From the NCBI GenBank assembly GCA_037893225.1, contig JAZGUH010001206.1, positions 1 to 64,000 on the forward strand: a DNA stretch of 64,000 nt. The letters run 5' to 3'. The notes below the pieces were generated by a model that was given only the letters and a program-made list of their open reading frames with translations, was not told the DNA's origin and did not search any database. The stretch is from Hippasteria phrygiana. Its lineage: Eukaryota; Echinodermata; Asteroidea; Valvatida; Goniasteridae. The first letter of the stretch is position 1; every line of letters starts with the position of its first letter. Of this stretch, positions 21,801-29,817 are shown in pieces. Made by a program: the position numbers and the translations under genes.

Positions 21801-24143
21801 AGCTGTGCGCATGCTCAGAACGAGTGCGTATGCTCGGAACGAGTGCGCATGCTCGGAACGAGTGTGCATGCTCAGAACTAGCAAGAAGGAATGTTATGTC
21901 TGCTGCCACCAGCGTCTCAAAAGTTTCCCATTGGCACTTAGATGTTTATGTGAATCGACAGGTGTTTGGTCGAGGATGCTGGGGACGTGGCTTTCGTCAA
22001 GCACAAAACTGTAGGTGACAACACGGATGGCTCAGGGACTCAGCCATGGAACAGGGGTCTCCAAAAGTCTGACTACCAGCTGCTGTGCCCTGATGGCTCC
22101 CGAGCCGAGGTGGATGACTATCTGAGCTGCACCTTGGCCAAAGTCCCCTCCCACACCGTGGTGACTGCCACGACCAAAACGGCTGCCCAAAGGCAGGAGA
22201 TGGTCACTCTGCTGACCAATGCCCAGGTCAGTTTCTTCACTTTTTTGTGAGCTTGAAGAAGACTTGATCGGAGCTGAAATAGTGGGCTGGAATTCAAAAC
22301 TAAGTTTCTTTGACCTTATACTGTTCCTTGACCGTACTCAATCTATTATCGGTGTTGGTGGTTCGGCTTTTCCTCAAGTCAGAAGAATGTTGTAGAATGT
22401 GAAGGAATGTTCTGCTTTCAGAGGGAAATCTTGAACTGATTTTTGGGGGAAATCCAGGCCATTATACAAGAAATTAGATAAATTCACTTCATGGCCCAAG
22501 GTAGATTCCAAACTGAACCAAGGTAGTAGGCGAGGATTGCAATAAACCTATCGTGTTAGCATCACATGAATGCAACTTCTGAAATATTGTTCCAACACAA
22601 TCTGTTATAATTTGACGCAGAACATGCAAAATCTGAGACGACCAAAACTACTTTACAAAGAATCCAGAGTTGTCTCAACAAAATGGTCAACTCACAAACG
22701 CCAATAAGTAGTCCTGGTGTGTTTTCTCTAAAGGTACACACCGGCCGCAACTGGCCTCAAATAATCAATTCAAAATCATGGATAATACTATTTAAAAGGT
22801 TGTTGTGAACAAAAATTACCAAAATGTCTTTTTATTTACGTGAAATGGTCAAAAAACCGAAATAGATCAAAGGTTAACGTATGCACTTTTCCAGCCGCAA
22901 TAACCATTCGCTTTTTGTGACTACCGTAGACATGGTCAGGCCCCTACAGCATCACTGTCAAACGTCATTTTTACATACCTATCCAACAAAATTCTGGCAA
23001 ATACTGCATCTTTCATGCTGTCTTCATGATCAGTCTCAAGTCCGAAGGCTTGGTCCCTCAGCGTTTTCCATCAGGCTGGGTTAGCTGGTCCAACCACTTT
23101 CGCTAGGCGGTCCGCACCAGCTTGACGAAAGCGGTCGGCCCTTCTCCGTGCTGTCCGTACGCTCAATATCCTCCGTTTCTCTGCGGATGATTTGGCAGGA
23201 CGGCCCCCACCACTAAACAACGTTTTCTTCTTTGCCTTTGGAGTAGTAGACATTTTTACAGATTTAGGAGTAAAACTGCAATTTGCATGTGTCAACGACA
23301 CGGGGTCCCATGCCTGCAGTGCTGACCAGCTCTGCGACGCGTCGACGCAAGCCGCCGACTAGTAGTACCGGTAGGCTACACACAGCCGGCGCCAGGGACA
23401 GTGCAGTAGAGTGCAGCGTTGAAAGATTGATGCGGCAGCTGCCCCACGCCGTGTCTCGTGAAATATGGGTCTGTCACCCGGTCTTTGTGAAAAGTGTTAA
23501 GACTTTCGCAAACATTTCGCCAAATTGAAGTATATTAAACAATTAAACAATTGAACAATAGGTACAGTTTGGAATTAAACTGGAATTTGGTTCAGTTATT
23601 GAAAGGTTTTACGGCTGGGAGTAAAACTAGCCCTGACGATCACGTGAGTTTCGTGAACCAAGATTTCGTGCAAGAAAGTCACGTGACTAACTTTTTTTTT
23701 TTTATTACACAAACGGGAAAATTTCAAGTTGTCGCGCTTAGACCTTTATATTCTAATTAAGAAAACCCTTCCAGTCATGGTGAAATCTAATTTAGTGCCT
23801 AAAATCGCCCAAAAATCGCCCAAGAGGCCGGTGTGTACCTTTAATACATGTTTCTGTAATTGCACAGGACCAATTCAAGTCGGACACCGGCACCGTATTC
23901 AAGATGTTCGACTCCGATGGATACGGTCCTAATTCTGGCAATCTCATCTTCAAGGACTCGGCGGTCCAGCTTCTGACCACTGGGGACAGCTATGACAAAT
24001 TCCTGAGCAAGGAGTATCGGCAGGAACTAGAGGCCATCTACTGTGAGGCACCGGCACCGACACCGGGCCACTCCGCCTCTCTCCTGCCCTCCTCCTTGGT
24101 GATGCTGGTTGCCATGGTGATGCACCGCATCGCCCGTGGCTAA
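865..24143 (+). CDS. MELTF: Melanotransferrin-like, two-lobed transferrin, probably GPI-anchored (14 exons)
   Basis: Coding exons: 865-934, 9107-9228, 9687-9807, 10551-10772, 13108-13240, 14232-14394, 14771-14854, 15504-15672, 18376-18540, 19428-19594, 20122-20242, 20973-21135, 21962-22226, 23868-24143. All junctions are GT-AG, phases agree, and they give 746 residues (human family member about 738). Residues 1-22 are a signal peptide ([20 protein letters not shown]). The N-lobe spans about 24-360 and the C-lobe about 366-700. Each lobe shows the family marks RWC, LDGG, SCHTG, YxGAFRC and VPSH. Predicted iron ligands are D81, Y109, Y218, H281 in the N-lobe and D426, Y454, Y562, H631 in the C-lobe. 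Carbonate anchors are T135/K139 (N) and T479/R483 (C). After the last lobe comes a Pro/Ser linker and a hydrophobic tail ([14 protein letters not shown]), as expected for a GPI signal, although it ends in basic residues. The start at 865 is chosen because it gives the signal peptide. Expected role: extracellular iron binding at the cell surface. Confidence 0.93.
963..1403. mobile_element. MITE with perfect 21-base terminal inverted repeat
   Basis: GCGATTGTGTAGTGTAGGGC at 963-982 is repeated as its exact reverse complement at the right end (1384-1403). The 441-base element encodes nothing recognisable. No clear target-site duplication was identified, so no superfamily is assigned. Confidence 0.75.
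2030..2460. repeat. Local direct duplication of about 85 bases
   Basis: The segment at 2030-2117 recurs at 2376-2460 in the same orientation with only a few differences (both contain CGAACTGAGATTTTGG and the following ATACCCGACTTCGGTT). Between them lies a C-rich tract around 2275-2348. The second copy lies inside the TIR element at 2364-2620. Confidence 0.8.
2364..2620. mobile_element. GATATGGGG-family TIR element, copy A
   Basis: The ends GCAAGATGTGGGAC (2364-2377) and its near reverse complement (2607-2620) bound a body with CCCTATACCCTATAC, GGAATTCCTGAGATTCC and AATGACCAACACAAAAGAG followed by a G run. The same body and ends recur at 26979-27103 and 63658-63828, so this is an interspersed non-autonomous family with an internal G/C homopolymer. 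Copy A carries an extra block of about 85 bases (the duplicated segment). Confidence 0.75.
3091..3262. repeat. 12-base tandem array forming the expanded right arm of a foldback element
   Basis: TTGCAGGGGGAC is repeated about 12 times between 3091 and 3241, with two 14-base variants (TTGCAGAGGGGGAC). The array runs into ACTTGTGATGGACTCGACTT (3236-3255). That end matches, in reverse complement, the terminal repeat of the foldback element at 25257-25443 (AGTCGAGTCCATCACAAGTC). The array is therefore best read as an expanded arm of that family, not a random minisatellite. Several reading frames across it are artefacts of the repeat. Confidence 0.8.
5607..5805. mobile_element. MITE with about 28-base TIRs and perfect 8-base target duplication
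   Basis: GGAAAGAGTTCCATATTCGG at 5607-5626 is inverted at 5786-5805 with one mismatch, and the similarity continues about 8 bases further in. The flanks are identical 8-mers, AAACCATC, at 5599-5606 and 5806-5813. Eight-base duplications are typical of hAT and also occur with P and Merlin elements. An internal palindrome, GACTTTGTGCACAAAGTC, lies near 5757. No coding potential is seen. Confidence 0.88.
6633..6725 (+). repeat. Diverged tRNA-derived SINE fragment
   Basis: GGAGGTCGTAAGTTCAAATC around 6678, followed by TTCTTTGTTCACTTTG, resembles the 3' part of the tRNA-like SINE at 10379-10485 (same order and same tail motif). The A-box half is badly decayed. Confidence 0.45.
8171..8347. mobile_element. 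hAT-type MITE (CAGTGGCGTAGCC-like termini)
   Basis: The left end CAGTGGTGTACCCAGG and the right end CCTTGGCTACGCCACTG form diverged terminal inverted repeats of the well-known CAGTGGCGTAGCC type of hAT-derived MITEs. Two G runs (near 8201 and 8306) and a tandem GCATATAGTAATGCAAAT-like stretch fill the interior. The flanks CGCATACC and CCATACCA are similar but not a clean duplication. Confidence 0.75.
8540..8910 (+). repeat. Hairpin-ended interspersed repeat, copy 1
   Basis: Two tandem subunits of about 140 bases contain CAAACTTGGGTCAT, AACCTTTATA, GTGTCAAAGGTCA and GAGGTCAAGTTGTAAAA. The right end is AGGCGAGAC, then a perfect 7-bp stem with 2-base loop at 8888-8903 (GTGGTTC GA GAACCAC), then CTTGTT. 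Homologous subunits and an equivalent end occur at 15116-15418. No target duplication was found. The hairpin close to the 3' end recalls Helitron ends but the CTRR terminus is lacking. Confidence 0.7.
9808..10550 (+). other. Melanotransferrin intron 3 with imperfect tandem repeat and SINE
   Basis: Around 10016-10215 the motif ATGGAGGTATCCTGAATC plus CCAAAATCCTCC occurs three times with a period near 80 bases. A SINE follows at 10335-10485. The rest of the intron shows nothing further. Confidence 0.6.
10335..10485 (+). repeat. tRNA-derived SINE, copy 1
   Basis: The tRNA-like part is 10379-10453: box A TAGCTCAGTTGG, GAGCGCCGGTACGG and box B GGTTCGAATCC, followed by a non-tRNA tail TTTTCTTTGTTCACTTTGAA. 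Upstream, ACAAAGATACCGACAATTTG is shared with the copy at 63486. The shared 5' and 3' non-tRNA sequence shows that this is a SINE family, not a functional tRNA gene. Confidence 0.82.
10773..13107 (+). other. Melanotransferrin intron 4
   Basis: About 2.3 kb without a recognisable gene or well-defined element. It contains a short TA-alternating stretch near 11790 and a weak local duplication around 11990 and 12090 (CAACAAGTCTGGTTC versus CAACAAGACTGGTTC). Confidence 0.7.
13241..14231 (+). other. Melanotransferrin intron 5
   Basis: I see no gene, RNA or transposon here; it is unremarkable AT-rich intron ending in a normal acceptor before 14232. Confidence 0.7.
15116..15418 (+). repeat. Hairpin-ended interspersed repeat, copy 2
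   Basis: Homologous to 8540-8910, with two subunits containing TGGTCTCATTTGAAAAGTTG, CAATCGAACTTGGGTCAT and AGGTCAAGTTATAAAATAGG. It ends in AGGCGACAG, a 16-base hairpin at 15397-15412 (GTGATCC AT GGATCAC), then CTTGTT. At 15137-15149 it carries AGGTCAAAGGTCA, a perfect DR1 nuclear-receptor half-site pair; whether it is used is unknown. Confidence 0.7.
16056..16890. mobile_element. Non-autonomous DNA transposon, about 835 bases
   Basis: CTAAGCTTGTGCGGTTTTAG at the left is matched in reverse complement by TAAACCGCACAAGCTTAG at the right. Subterminal AACCGGTTTACC and GGTTTACCGGTAAACC motifs add to the inverted symmetry. The CpG-rich interior has no transposase. Confidence 0.7.
17309..17569 (+). 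pseudogene. BED/TTF-like zinc-finger fragment of a hAT-like transposase
   Basis: The open stretch reads [20 protein letters not shown], then [20 protein letters not shown], then [14 protein letters not shown]. The C-x2-C ... H-x5-H spacing after a W-rich start is typical of the N-terminal zinc finger of hAT-related transposase genes. The frame ends soon after at 17567-17569 and no catalytic core follows, so this is a relic inside intron 8 of the melanotransferrin gene. Confidence 0.5.
18601..18758. mobile_element. MITE, CAATCGTGGACC family, copy 1
   Basis: A perfect 13-base TIR GCAATCGTGGACC lies at 18601-18613 and inverted at 18746-18758. The body contains CCTTCCGAAAAAGTT and ATAAACAAAAGAGG, both shared with the copy at 20478-20645, which lies in the opposite orientation in the same gene. 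Confidence 0.8.
18852..18873 (+). repeat. 22-base G homopolymer
   Basis: Uninterrupted G run in melanotransferrin intron 9, one of a series of such tracts across the window. Confidence 0.9.
20438..20459 (+). repeat. C homopolymer of about 22 bases
   Basis: C tract in intron 11 directly beside the MITE at 20478-20645. Confidence 0.9.
20478..20645. mobile_element. MITE, CAATCGTGGACC family, copy 2 (inverted)
   Basis: Read on the minus strand it follows the copy at 18601: GCAATCGTGGATTAGGGACA, then the internal GGTCCACGATTGACC, CCTTCCGAAAAAGTT and AAACAAAAGAGGGACA. Its far TIR (near 20478) is eroded. Confidence 0.75.
21805..21880 (+). repeat. Four-unit 19-base tandem repeat
   Basis: GTGCGCATGCTCAGAACGA is repeated four times with one to three substitutions per unit. 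It lies 81 bases before exon 13 of the melanotransferrin gene. Each unit contains a GCATGC core. Confidence 0.85.
22731..23841. mobile_element. DNA transposon of about 1.1 kb with 16-base TIRs and TA target site
   Basis: AAGGTACACACCGGCC at 22731-22746 is exactly inverted at 23826-23841 and flanked by TA on each side. It occupies most of melanotransferrin intron 13. A minus-strand frame inside (23071-23301) encodes a very basic 76-residue peptide. No full transposase is present. Confidence 0.8.
23071..23301 (-). CDS. Small basic protein or remnant inside the TA-flanked transposon
   Basis: The 76-residue minus-strand frame contains [20 protein letters not shown] and [17 protein letters not shown], rich in Arg, Lys and Ala. 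No conserved domain is recognised. It is reported because it lies wholly inside a TIR-bounded element and its composition suggests a nucleic-acid-binding tail. It may be the end of a decayed transposon ORF or chance. Confidence 0.25.
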   Translation of the reverse strand: MSLTHANCSFTPKSVKMSTTPKAKKKTLFSGGGRPAKSSAEKRRILSVRTARRRADRFRQAGADRLAKVVGPANPA

Positions 24144-25256
24144 AAGGAAGGAGCAACCTTATAGACCTCCGTGATGAGAGGGCCTCAAAGTCGGCACAAG
24201 AAGTGTCACATTCTGGCAGCCTGGATTTCGGCGTGAGTCGACGTCAAGACTGGGGAATCTCTCAAGTTTAAGAATGGCCTGTTCTTGTGTTTTGGGTTTT
24301 TGTTTTTTTGTAGGAAGTATTCATCATGGTTTTGTGGGATTGTTTAAAAGAAATTACTCGGATCTTCAGATATTCATAATTTGGTTTTGATATTTCAGTG
24401 GAGACCATCAATCTTGGAAATGTCATATTGATGTTGATTCAATTGTAGGTTAGTCTTTTTGAATGAACTCACTTGTTTTTATCTTTGGAGTTTGGTGATG
24501 GAAAAACTTGATTCTTCTAGATTTATCTCTTGCTTTTTCGCTTCTGCTTTTTGCGCAGCTTTTATTTTGCATATTTTTTTTATTTTTTGAGGGGTAAGTT
24601 TAATTTGATTTCTTTACTGGTAGGTAGCTGCATGTTTGAGGTTTTTTGTAGTAACAGGCTTTTAAACTAACAGGTTTTATGAGAAATTTCATGGTTAGGA
24701 ATAGGACGAAGAGTGGATTTTATTCCATGGGCTGAAGACCAGGTTTAATTTGAACAGAGTAATGTGCCAGCCGCTCCAAGCCAGACTGAACTGGTTCCAA
24801 CTGGAGTGAGCCATTGGCTCCCGGCAGAAGTGCTGCTGGAGCCGGAAAGAACTTGTTCAAACAAGTAAGATCCAGATGAATGCTTCACTAGCATATCGAT
24901 CATATTGATTGGTCCTAGCTGGCTGAACCGGGAAGAACTAGCCAAGACTGGTTCCATGTAAGACGTACCAAATGTTGTGATCGCAGTATAGGTTTTTTAT
25001 TCAGAAGGGTTGTAATCAACTTTTTTGTCATTGACGTGGAAAAATCAGACATGCTTAAAAGTTGCTAAACATGGGAATGATAACTACTTCATGCATTTTA
25101 TCCTACTTGCTGTCTGTATAGACAAATCCAACCAAGCTATTTGGGGCCCGAGGAATGCGGCCATGATAAGGGGCCTGCAACTCCTGTAGAGGAACCATTT
25201 TTTTGTTTATTGAAGTCGCTCCAAACAAGGCTAAAAAAAAACACCTGAGGTACAGA

Positions 25257-25443
25257 CAGGGCTGTAGTCGAGTCCATCACAAGTCCCTCCAGTCCTAATT
25301 CCAATCACAAGCTATTCAAATGAGCTTTGACAGAGGCATTCCTTTGTCATTTTTCATCCATGGCCGGCTTTATAAAAGGGCTTCTGACTGGGCTTGCGAA
25401 AGGACTTGTGAAAGGACTTGCAGGGACTCGACTACAGCCCTTT
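25257..25443. mobile_element. Foldback-type MITE, near-complete reference copy
   Basis: AGGGCTGTAGTCGAGTCC at 25258-25275 is exactly inverted at 25424-25441. Subterminal ATCACAAGTCC (left) and GGACTTGTGAAAGGACTTGC (right) are short repeated motifs. The middle contains TCACAAGCTATTCAAATGAG. GTACAGA occurs just outside both ends (25250-25256 and 25444-25450), a likely 7-base target duplication. Arms built of short tandem motifs resemble foldback elements such as sea-urchin TU. Confidence 0.78.
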
Positions 25444-25586
25444 GTACAGAGCTATTAAATCAAAGATGTAAATGGCAGGATTAAGACCGGATGCGTCTCT
25501 ACATGAAACTGCTCTAATTAAATTCCACATTGTCGAGATGGGCGAACATAGTTCTCTCGTGGGTGGGCCTGAAGCGTTAACCTTTG

Positions 25587-25676
25587 TAACCCAGCGGTGT
25601 ACCATAGCGCTGATCTGTTAAGTAGGTAGGATGGTGTAACAGTGCATGTCTATTGTTATGGCATACCGCTGGGTTA
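25587..25676. mobile_element. Short MITE, TAACCCAGCGGT termini
   Basis: TAACCCAGCGGTGTACCATA at the left matches the inverted TATGGCATACCGCTGGGTTA at the right with two differences. It is 90 bases long, with no coding content. Confidence 0.7.
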
Positions 25677-25745
25677 ACATTCCCACCCTACAAAGAAATT
25701 CAAATGACAAATTAATGTGCATAATTCTCACACTCTTTCCTTCCC

Positions 25746-25751
25746 AATAAA
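25746..25751 (+). terminator. Possible polyadenylation signal AATAAA
   Basis: AATAAA about 1.6 kb after the melanotransferrin stop. No earlier canonical hexamer was noticed, so a long 3' UTR including two MITEs is possible. Without transcripts this is weak. Confidence 0.3.
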
Positions 25752-26978
25752 ACTCTTTGAAACTTTGACTTCACAAGAATTACTTTTAAAGAAATCCCAA
25801 ACTGGAGATTTATAAATGTGAAATTCAAAATAGTTTCCAAACAATTCCTTTCCTTTCATGAATGATTATATTTTACGCTTCCCACAATCTTCTGTCTTCC
25901 TTGCCTACAAAAATACCGTGTAAAGAAAACACTGATCCTAGATTGCAGCGCTGAATGCTTGAGCTAATTCTGCTGTTTGTTCTGACGCATTTTCTAAACG
26001 GATGCTTTACTGCCACCTAATCGTTTTGTCTTGCTTTCAAACAATGATGTTTTTGTACGTTTTCGTACACAGTTTCTTGTGTTGAAGGTTTTTGAGTCGC
26101 GGGGGAAAAGATCCAAAAATAATGTGAAAAATTGGTAGAGCTGAAGTTTTACTAGTAATTGTAAAACAAATTGGTCATTAGAGAGCGGATGTTCACTTAA
26201 TTTAAGGAACTGAAAATCGACATTTTCTGTAGGGAAATATTCAACATTTTAAAAGTCATGCCGACTTCGAGGTCTTCACTTATTGCCCTTTTTTTGTAAT
26301 GTGTACGTATAACTGCGCGTGTTAGAATATTTTTTACCCAGTATACTAATGTTTTATTCATTATACACAGTCGTGATGAGCATGAAATGCAATGTTGAAT
26401 ATCGTCACAAAATAGCCTTGCTTTAAGCAATAATAACAGTAGTGATTTTCCTGTAGCAATAATTATAATAATAATGTATTACTGACGACTGATAGCTCGA
26501 AAAGACAGTGGTGGAGTCATTTGTATAGCTGGTAAAGCGTTTCTGTATAAATGGAAAAAAACTTCCGCATTTTGTAAAGTAAACAAACTAGAGTTTGTTA
26601 CTACATTGTACAATAGGACGGTGTTTGGACTTTTTCACTTTAATTGGATTACACGAGAGAAAAGATTTACGTGTATCTTGTCACCAATTGTGAAAAGCTT
26701 GTGCGCCGCAGTTCACTGGCTGTCAAAGAATTGCACATTAAACATGTCTTCCGTCTTGACAAGGCCATATTCCGTAATTTCGAATTGACCTAAACAAACC
26801 AGATTGCATTTGTACTAACAATTACATTAAACCACCGTGAAAGGGGTGCCGGGTACTAGACCTTTAAGGATTAGCTAGTGTTGACTGGTGTTGGAAGATG
26901 GGGCTGAAACGAATAAAATTCTAGTTCACCAAGAAAGTGAGAAAAAAACATGGTCCGGTGTCATTTTCTTTATACCCA
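25752..26978. other. Intergenic, nothing recognised
   Basis: AT-rich sequence with a short ATA-rich stretch near 26466; no gene, RNA or well-bounded element seen. Confidence 0.6.
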
Positions 26979-27103
26979 GCAGTATATGGGACCAAGGGGT
27001 ACCCCCCCCCCCCCCCCCTCCGATATCTGAAAGGAATTCCTGAGATTCCAGATACACAACACAAGGGGAGGGGCGGTTCCCTCTGTCCAATCCCATATCT
27101 TGC
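26979..27103. mobile_element. GATATGGGG-family TIR element, copy B
   Basis: GCAGTATATGGGACC at the left and CCCATATCTTGC at the right bound GGAATTCCTGAGATTCC, as in the copies at 2364 and 63658. A 17-base C run at 27002-27018 replaces the CCCTATACCC part. Confidence 0.72.
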
Positions 27104-27361
27104 TTCAAATGTTTGTCTCTGTGCAGCGAGCGTTCTTCTGTACTATCACGTGCAAAATTGTTGACACTTTCCACGCATTGATGACAACCTCCCTACTTTC
27201 TAAGCAACGAGTGACGTAACAATACAAATCATGATGGTGACTGAAAGCTTAAGATGAAACTACTTTTGTGGAATCGACGGCTGCCTTTTTTTTTGGCTTG
27301 TAAGGGCGAACAGCTACTATTTTTTGGCAAATGTACGAAAACAAATTTCAGAATTCCCCCT

Positions 27362-27385
27362 CCCCCCCCCCCCCCCCCCCCCCCC
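27362..27385 (+). repeat. 24-base C homopolymer
   Basis: Uninterrupted C tract in intergenic DNA. Confidence 0.9.
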
Positions 27386-27599
27386 AACAATCTTGGATTC
27401 GCCCCTGTATAGGGCCTGGCGGTGCAGCTCAAAACAATTTCTGCAACGTTTAATTTTTGCGACTCGGGCCGTCTCCAGAAGCCTTCAAGGCTTGATGCAG
27501 AATAGAAAATGGCTCTGGCTTAAAACTATGGGCTTCGATAAACTTCAAGCCCAAAACATCCAGTTTGAGCCACAGCCACGGGCTGATGTCATCTAGCCG

Positions 27600-28010
27600 A
27601 AGCCGATGTCATTTTCACGAATGGCTCTGTTTCTCGGTACGGGAAAAAATGACGACGGCGCAGACCGGTAATCGTCCCCATTCATTGCCTACCCGCAACT
27701 AACACAGCGGAACATTACCGTATCACCGCTCATGAATAATTAATACCACTCGCGTGCCGCGCTGTTGTATTTTTAACCGGGCACACACGCGACCACACTC
27801 GGCCGTGTCAAGAGGAGGCGTGTGCCGTGTAATTCAGCCATATTTTCCAGTCTTTTTTTTCCCCCTCCCAAACTTTGTCTTACACAGCGAGGCATTTCGA
27901 TGACGTGTAGAATGCCATGTCATCTGTGTTGACATGTAAGTACATGTCCACTGACGGTCTTCCTGTTCACAAACGAGCTGGAATTTCATTTGCCTGCCGA
28001 GGTGCAGACG
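27600..28010 (+). promoter_or_regulatory. CpG-richer promoter-like segment with a possible 5' UTR exon for the Kelch gene
   Basis: The stretch is noticeably richer in CG dinucleotides than its surroundings and ends in GGTGCAGACG followed by a consensus donor GTGAGT at 28011. The Kelch gene start codon (32621) is preceded by TTTATGCTTTCAG at 32591-32603, a good acceptor. A noncoding first exon ending at 28010 spliced to 32604 is therefore plausible. Inference only. Confidence 0.3.
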
Positions 28011-28490
28011 GTGAGTACTGGCTGCACGCTGCTTAGCATAATGTTATTTTTAGTACATTATTTTGCTCCCACCGCACCAGTTTTTGTTTTTATTGCATTT
28101 TGCCAATAGCAGCTTACGTTCAAGATATTGAATCTAAATTTCAGTAATTAAACTGCACAGTGTATTGCCAGCTTGCATTCAAGAAATATAAATTTAATAC
28201 CGTAATATAAATTAGATTTACATCAAATGGCACATTGCATTATTCTAACATTAACAGATTTAAAATTATTATGTGAACCTTGCACGCGAGTTAGATGTCG
28301 AGCTCGTTGATTTTTGCATGAAATGTGATCATTGGCAGACGGCCAAATATGGTTGGAAAATCACTTAATATGTTTGCAGTGAAATTGAATAAACAAGGAG
28401 CGTTTGTATTGTACAGGCGTATATTAGCTGACATTAATAACCATATCCCTTGGACAATATTCTGTTCAATCAACTGTTTGCAAATTGGCA

Positions 28491-28512
28491 GGGGGGGGGG
28501 GGGGGGGGGGGG
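28491..28512 (+). repeat. 22-base G homopolymer
   Basis: Uninterrupted G tract followed by GT repeats. Confidence 0.9.
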
Positions 28513-28938
28513 TTGTGTGTGTTTTTAGGGCAGAGCAAAATTCATAACTTATATAGCTTAATATAGGCCTACTAGTGATTACCGTGGAACAAATCCATGC
28601 TCCAATGTTGGTGTTGAAAAATCAATTTGTTTGTCGCAGTTCAATGTCCCCGTGCAAAACGTGGAGGGACGACATTTTATAGTGACGGTGCTGATGATTC
28701 CTATAATAGGGACAATACAGTGGGTGGACTCTGGCAGGTCAATCTGAAACGACGGTCACTGTGGCCAAACATGAGGGATGCCATACTAATGCTGAGCACA
28801 CTGACCACCAGAATAGAGACAGCTGAATTCTAAATGAAGTCTGTGGACAAACTGAGATAATGGCATGCAACCAATTATCAATTATGATTCATGAACAACT
28901 GTATTCATGTTGGTTGTTTTTACTCTCACGTCTTATAC

Positions 28939-29817
28939 TATAGGTTTTCCCGGCCAATTTAAACAAAAATTCATTCAATTTAATACCCGGCTCATTCAAT
29001 TTCGTTTGAAAATGAATGCTCCGTTGCATCAGCATTCAACAGTCAAAAGGAGTAATTCCATTTCAGCAGTTAGCATTCACTGGCCAAATAAGATCATTCA
29101 AATTCATGAGGTCGCAAAGATCATTCAATTTTGTAAAAGCCAGCAGCAAGAGGCTTGTCAACCATTCAATTTCATCAATTGGCAAAACAAATTCAAATGT
29201 TTACATTCAAATTCGTTTCTATGGTACATGTATGTGCTTTCTGATTCGTATTTAAATTTGACGGGGTTCAAACATTAGCAGAAATAAAGAAGAAAACATA
29301 AATACCACGTGCAAACTATTAGAAGGCTATAGCGAAAGACTTTGTTTTCATTTCAAACTTATCACCATAACTTTTAAAACTTTACTTAACGGTCTTCTAG
29401 ATGCAGGGTACAGGCTTTAACTTTAATCATGGGGTAACAAAGCAAAATGAACAATTATTGCAATTAAGACAAAACACAAAACGAAACGCATCTAACAAAG
29501 AAAAAGTCAAGTGCCAGTAAAAGAGCTATTGCCAGCTTCGATGAGTCATAATTTGATTTCATCAATTGTAGATAGGTAGTAGAAATTAAACTGAAGATTG
29601 GTGAAAATGTAGTCTTGAATGCCTATAAATGAAATAGAATGGATAAAACGAACATGAATGAAAAGAACGGAATAATGTGTGCACAAACACGAAATCGAAT
29701 GCAAGAGTAGCTAAAAAGAAACCCTAGTTTGATTGAATTAGGAGGAAATGCGTGAATTTCAATGCGTGTTAATGAAAATGAATTAATTTGTGATGAAATT
29801 GGCCGGGAAAACCTATA
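28939..29817. mobile_element. Non-autonomous DNA transposon, about 880 bases, TATAGGTTTTCCCGGCC termini
   Basis: TATAGGTTTTCCCGGCCAAT at 28939-28958 is exactly inverted at the right end (29798-29817). The interior is rich in CATTCAATTT on the left and the complementary GAATTGAATG-like words on the right, so the two halves are loosely palindromic. No ORF with a domain is seen. The surrounding TA-rich bases allow a TA or TATA target. Confidence 0.82.

Noticed and set aside
28621..28833. 68-residue frame after an acceptor-like CGCAG as a gene
   Set aside because: No domain and no partner exon found. It could at most be a noncoding exon, which I cannot support.
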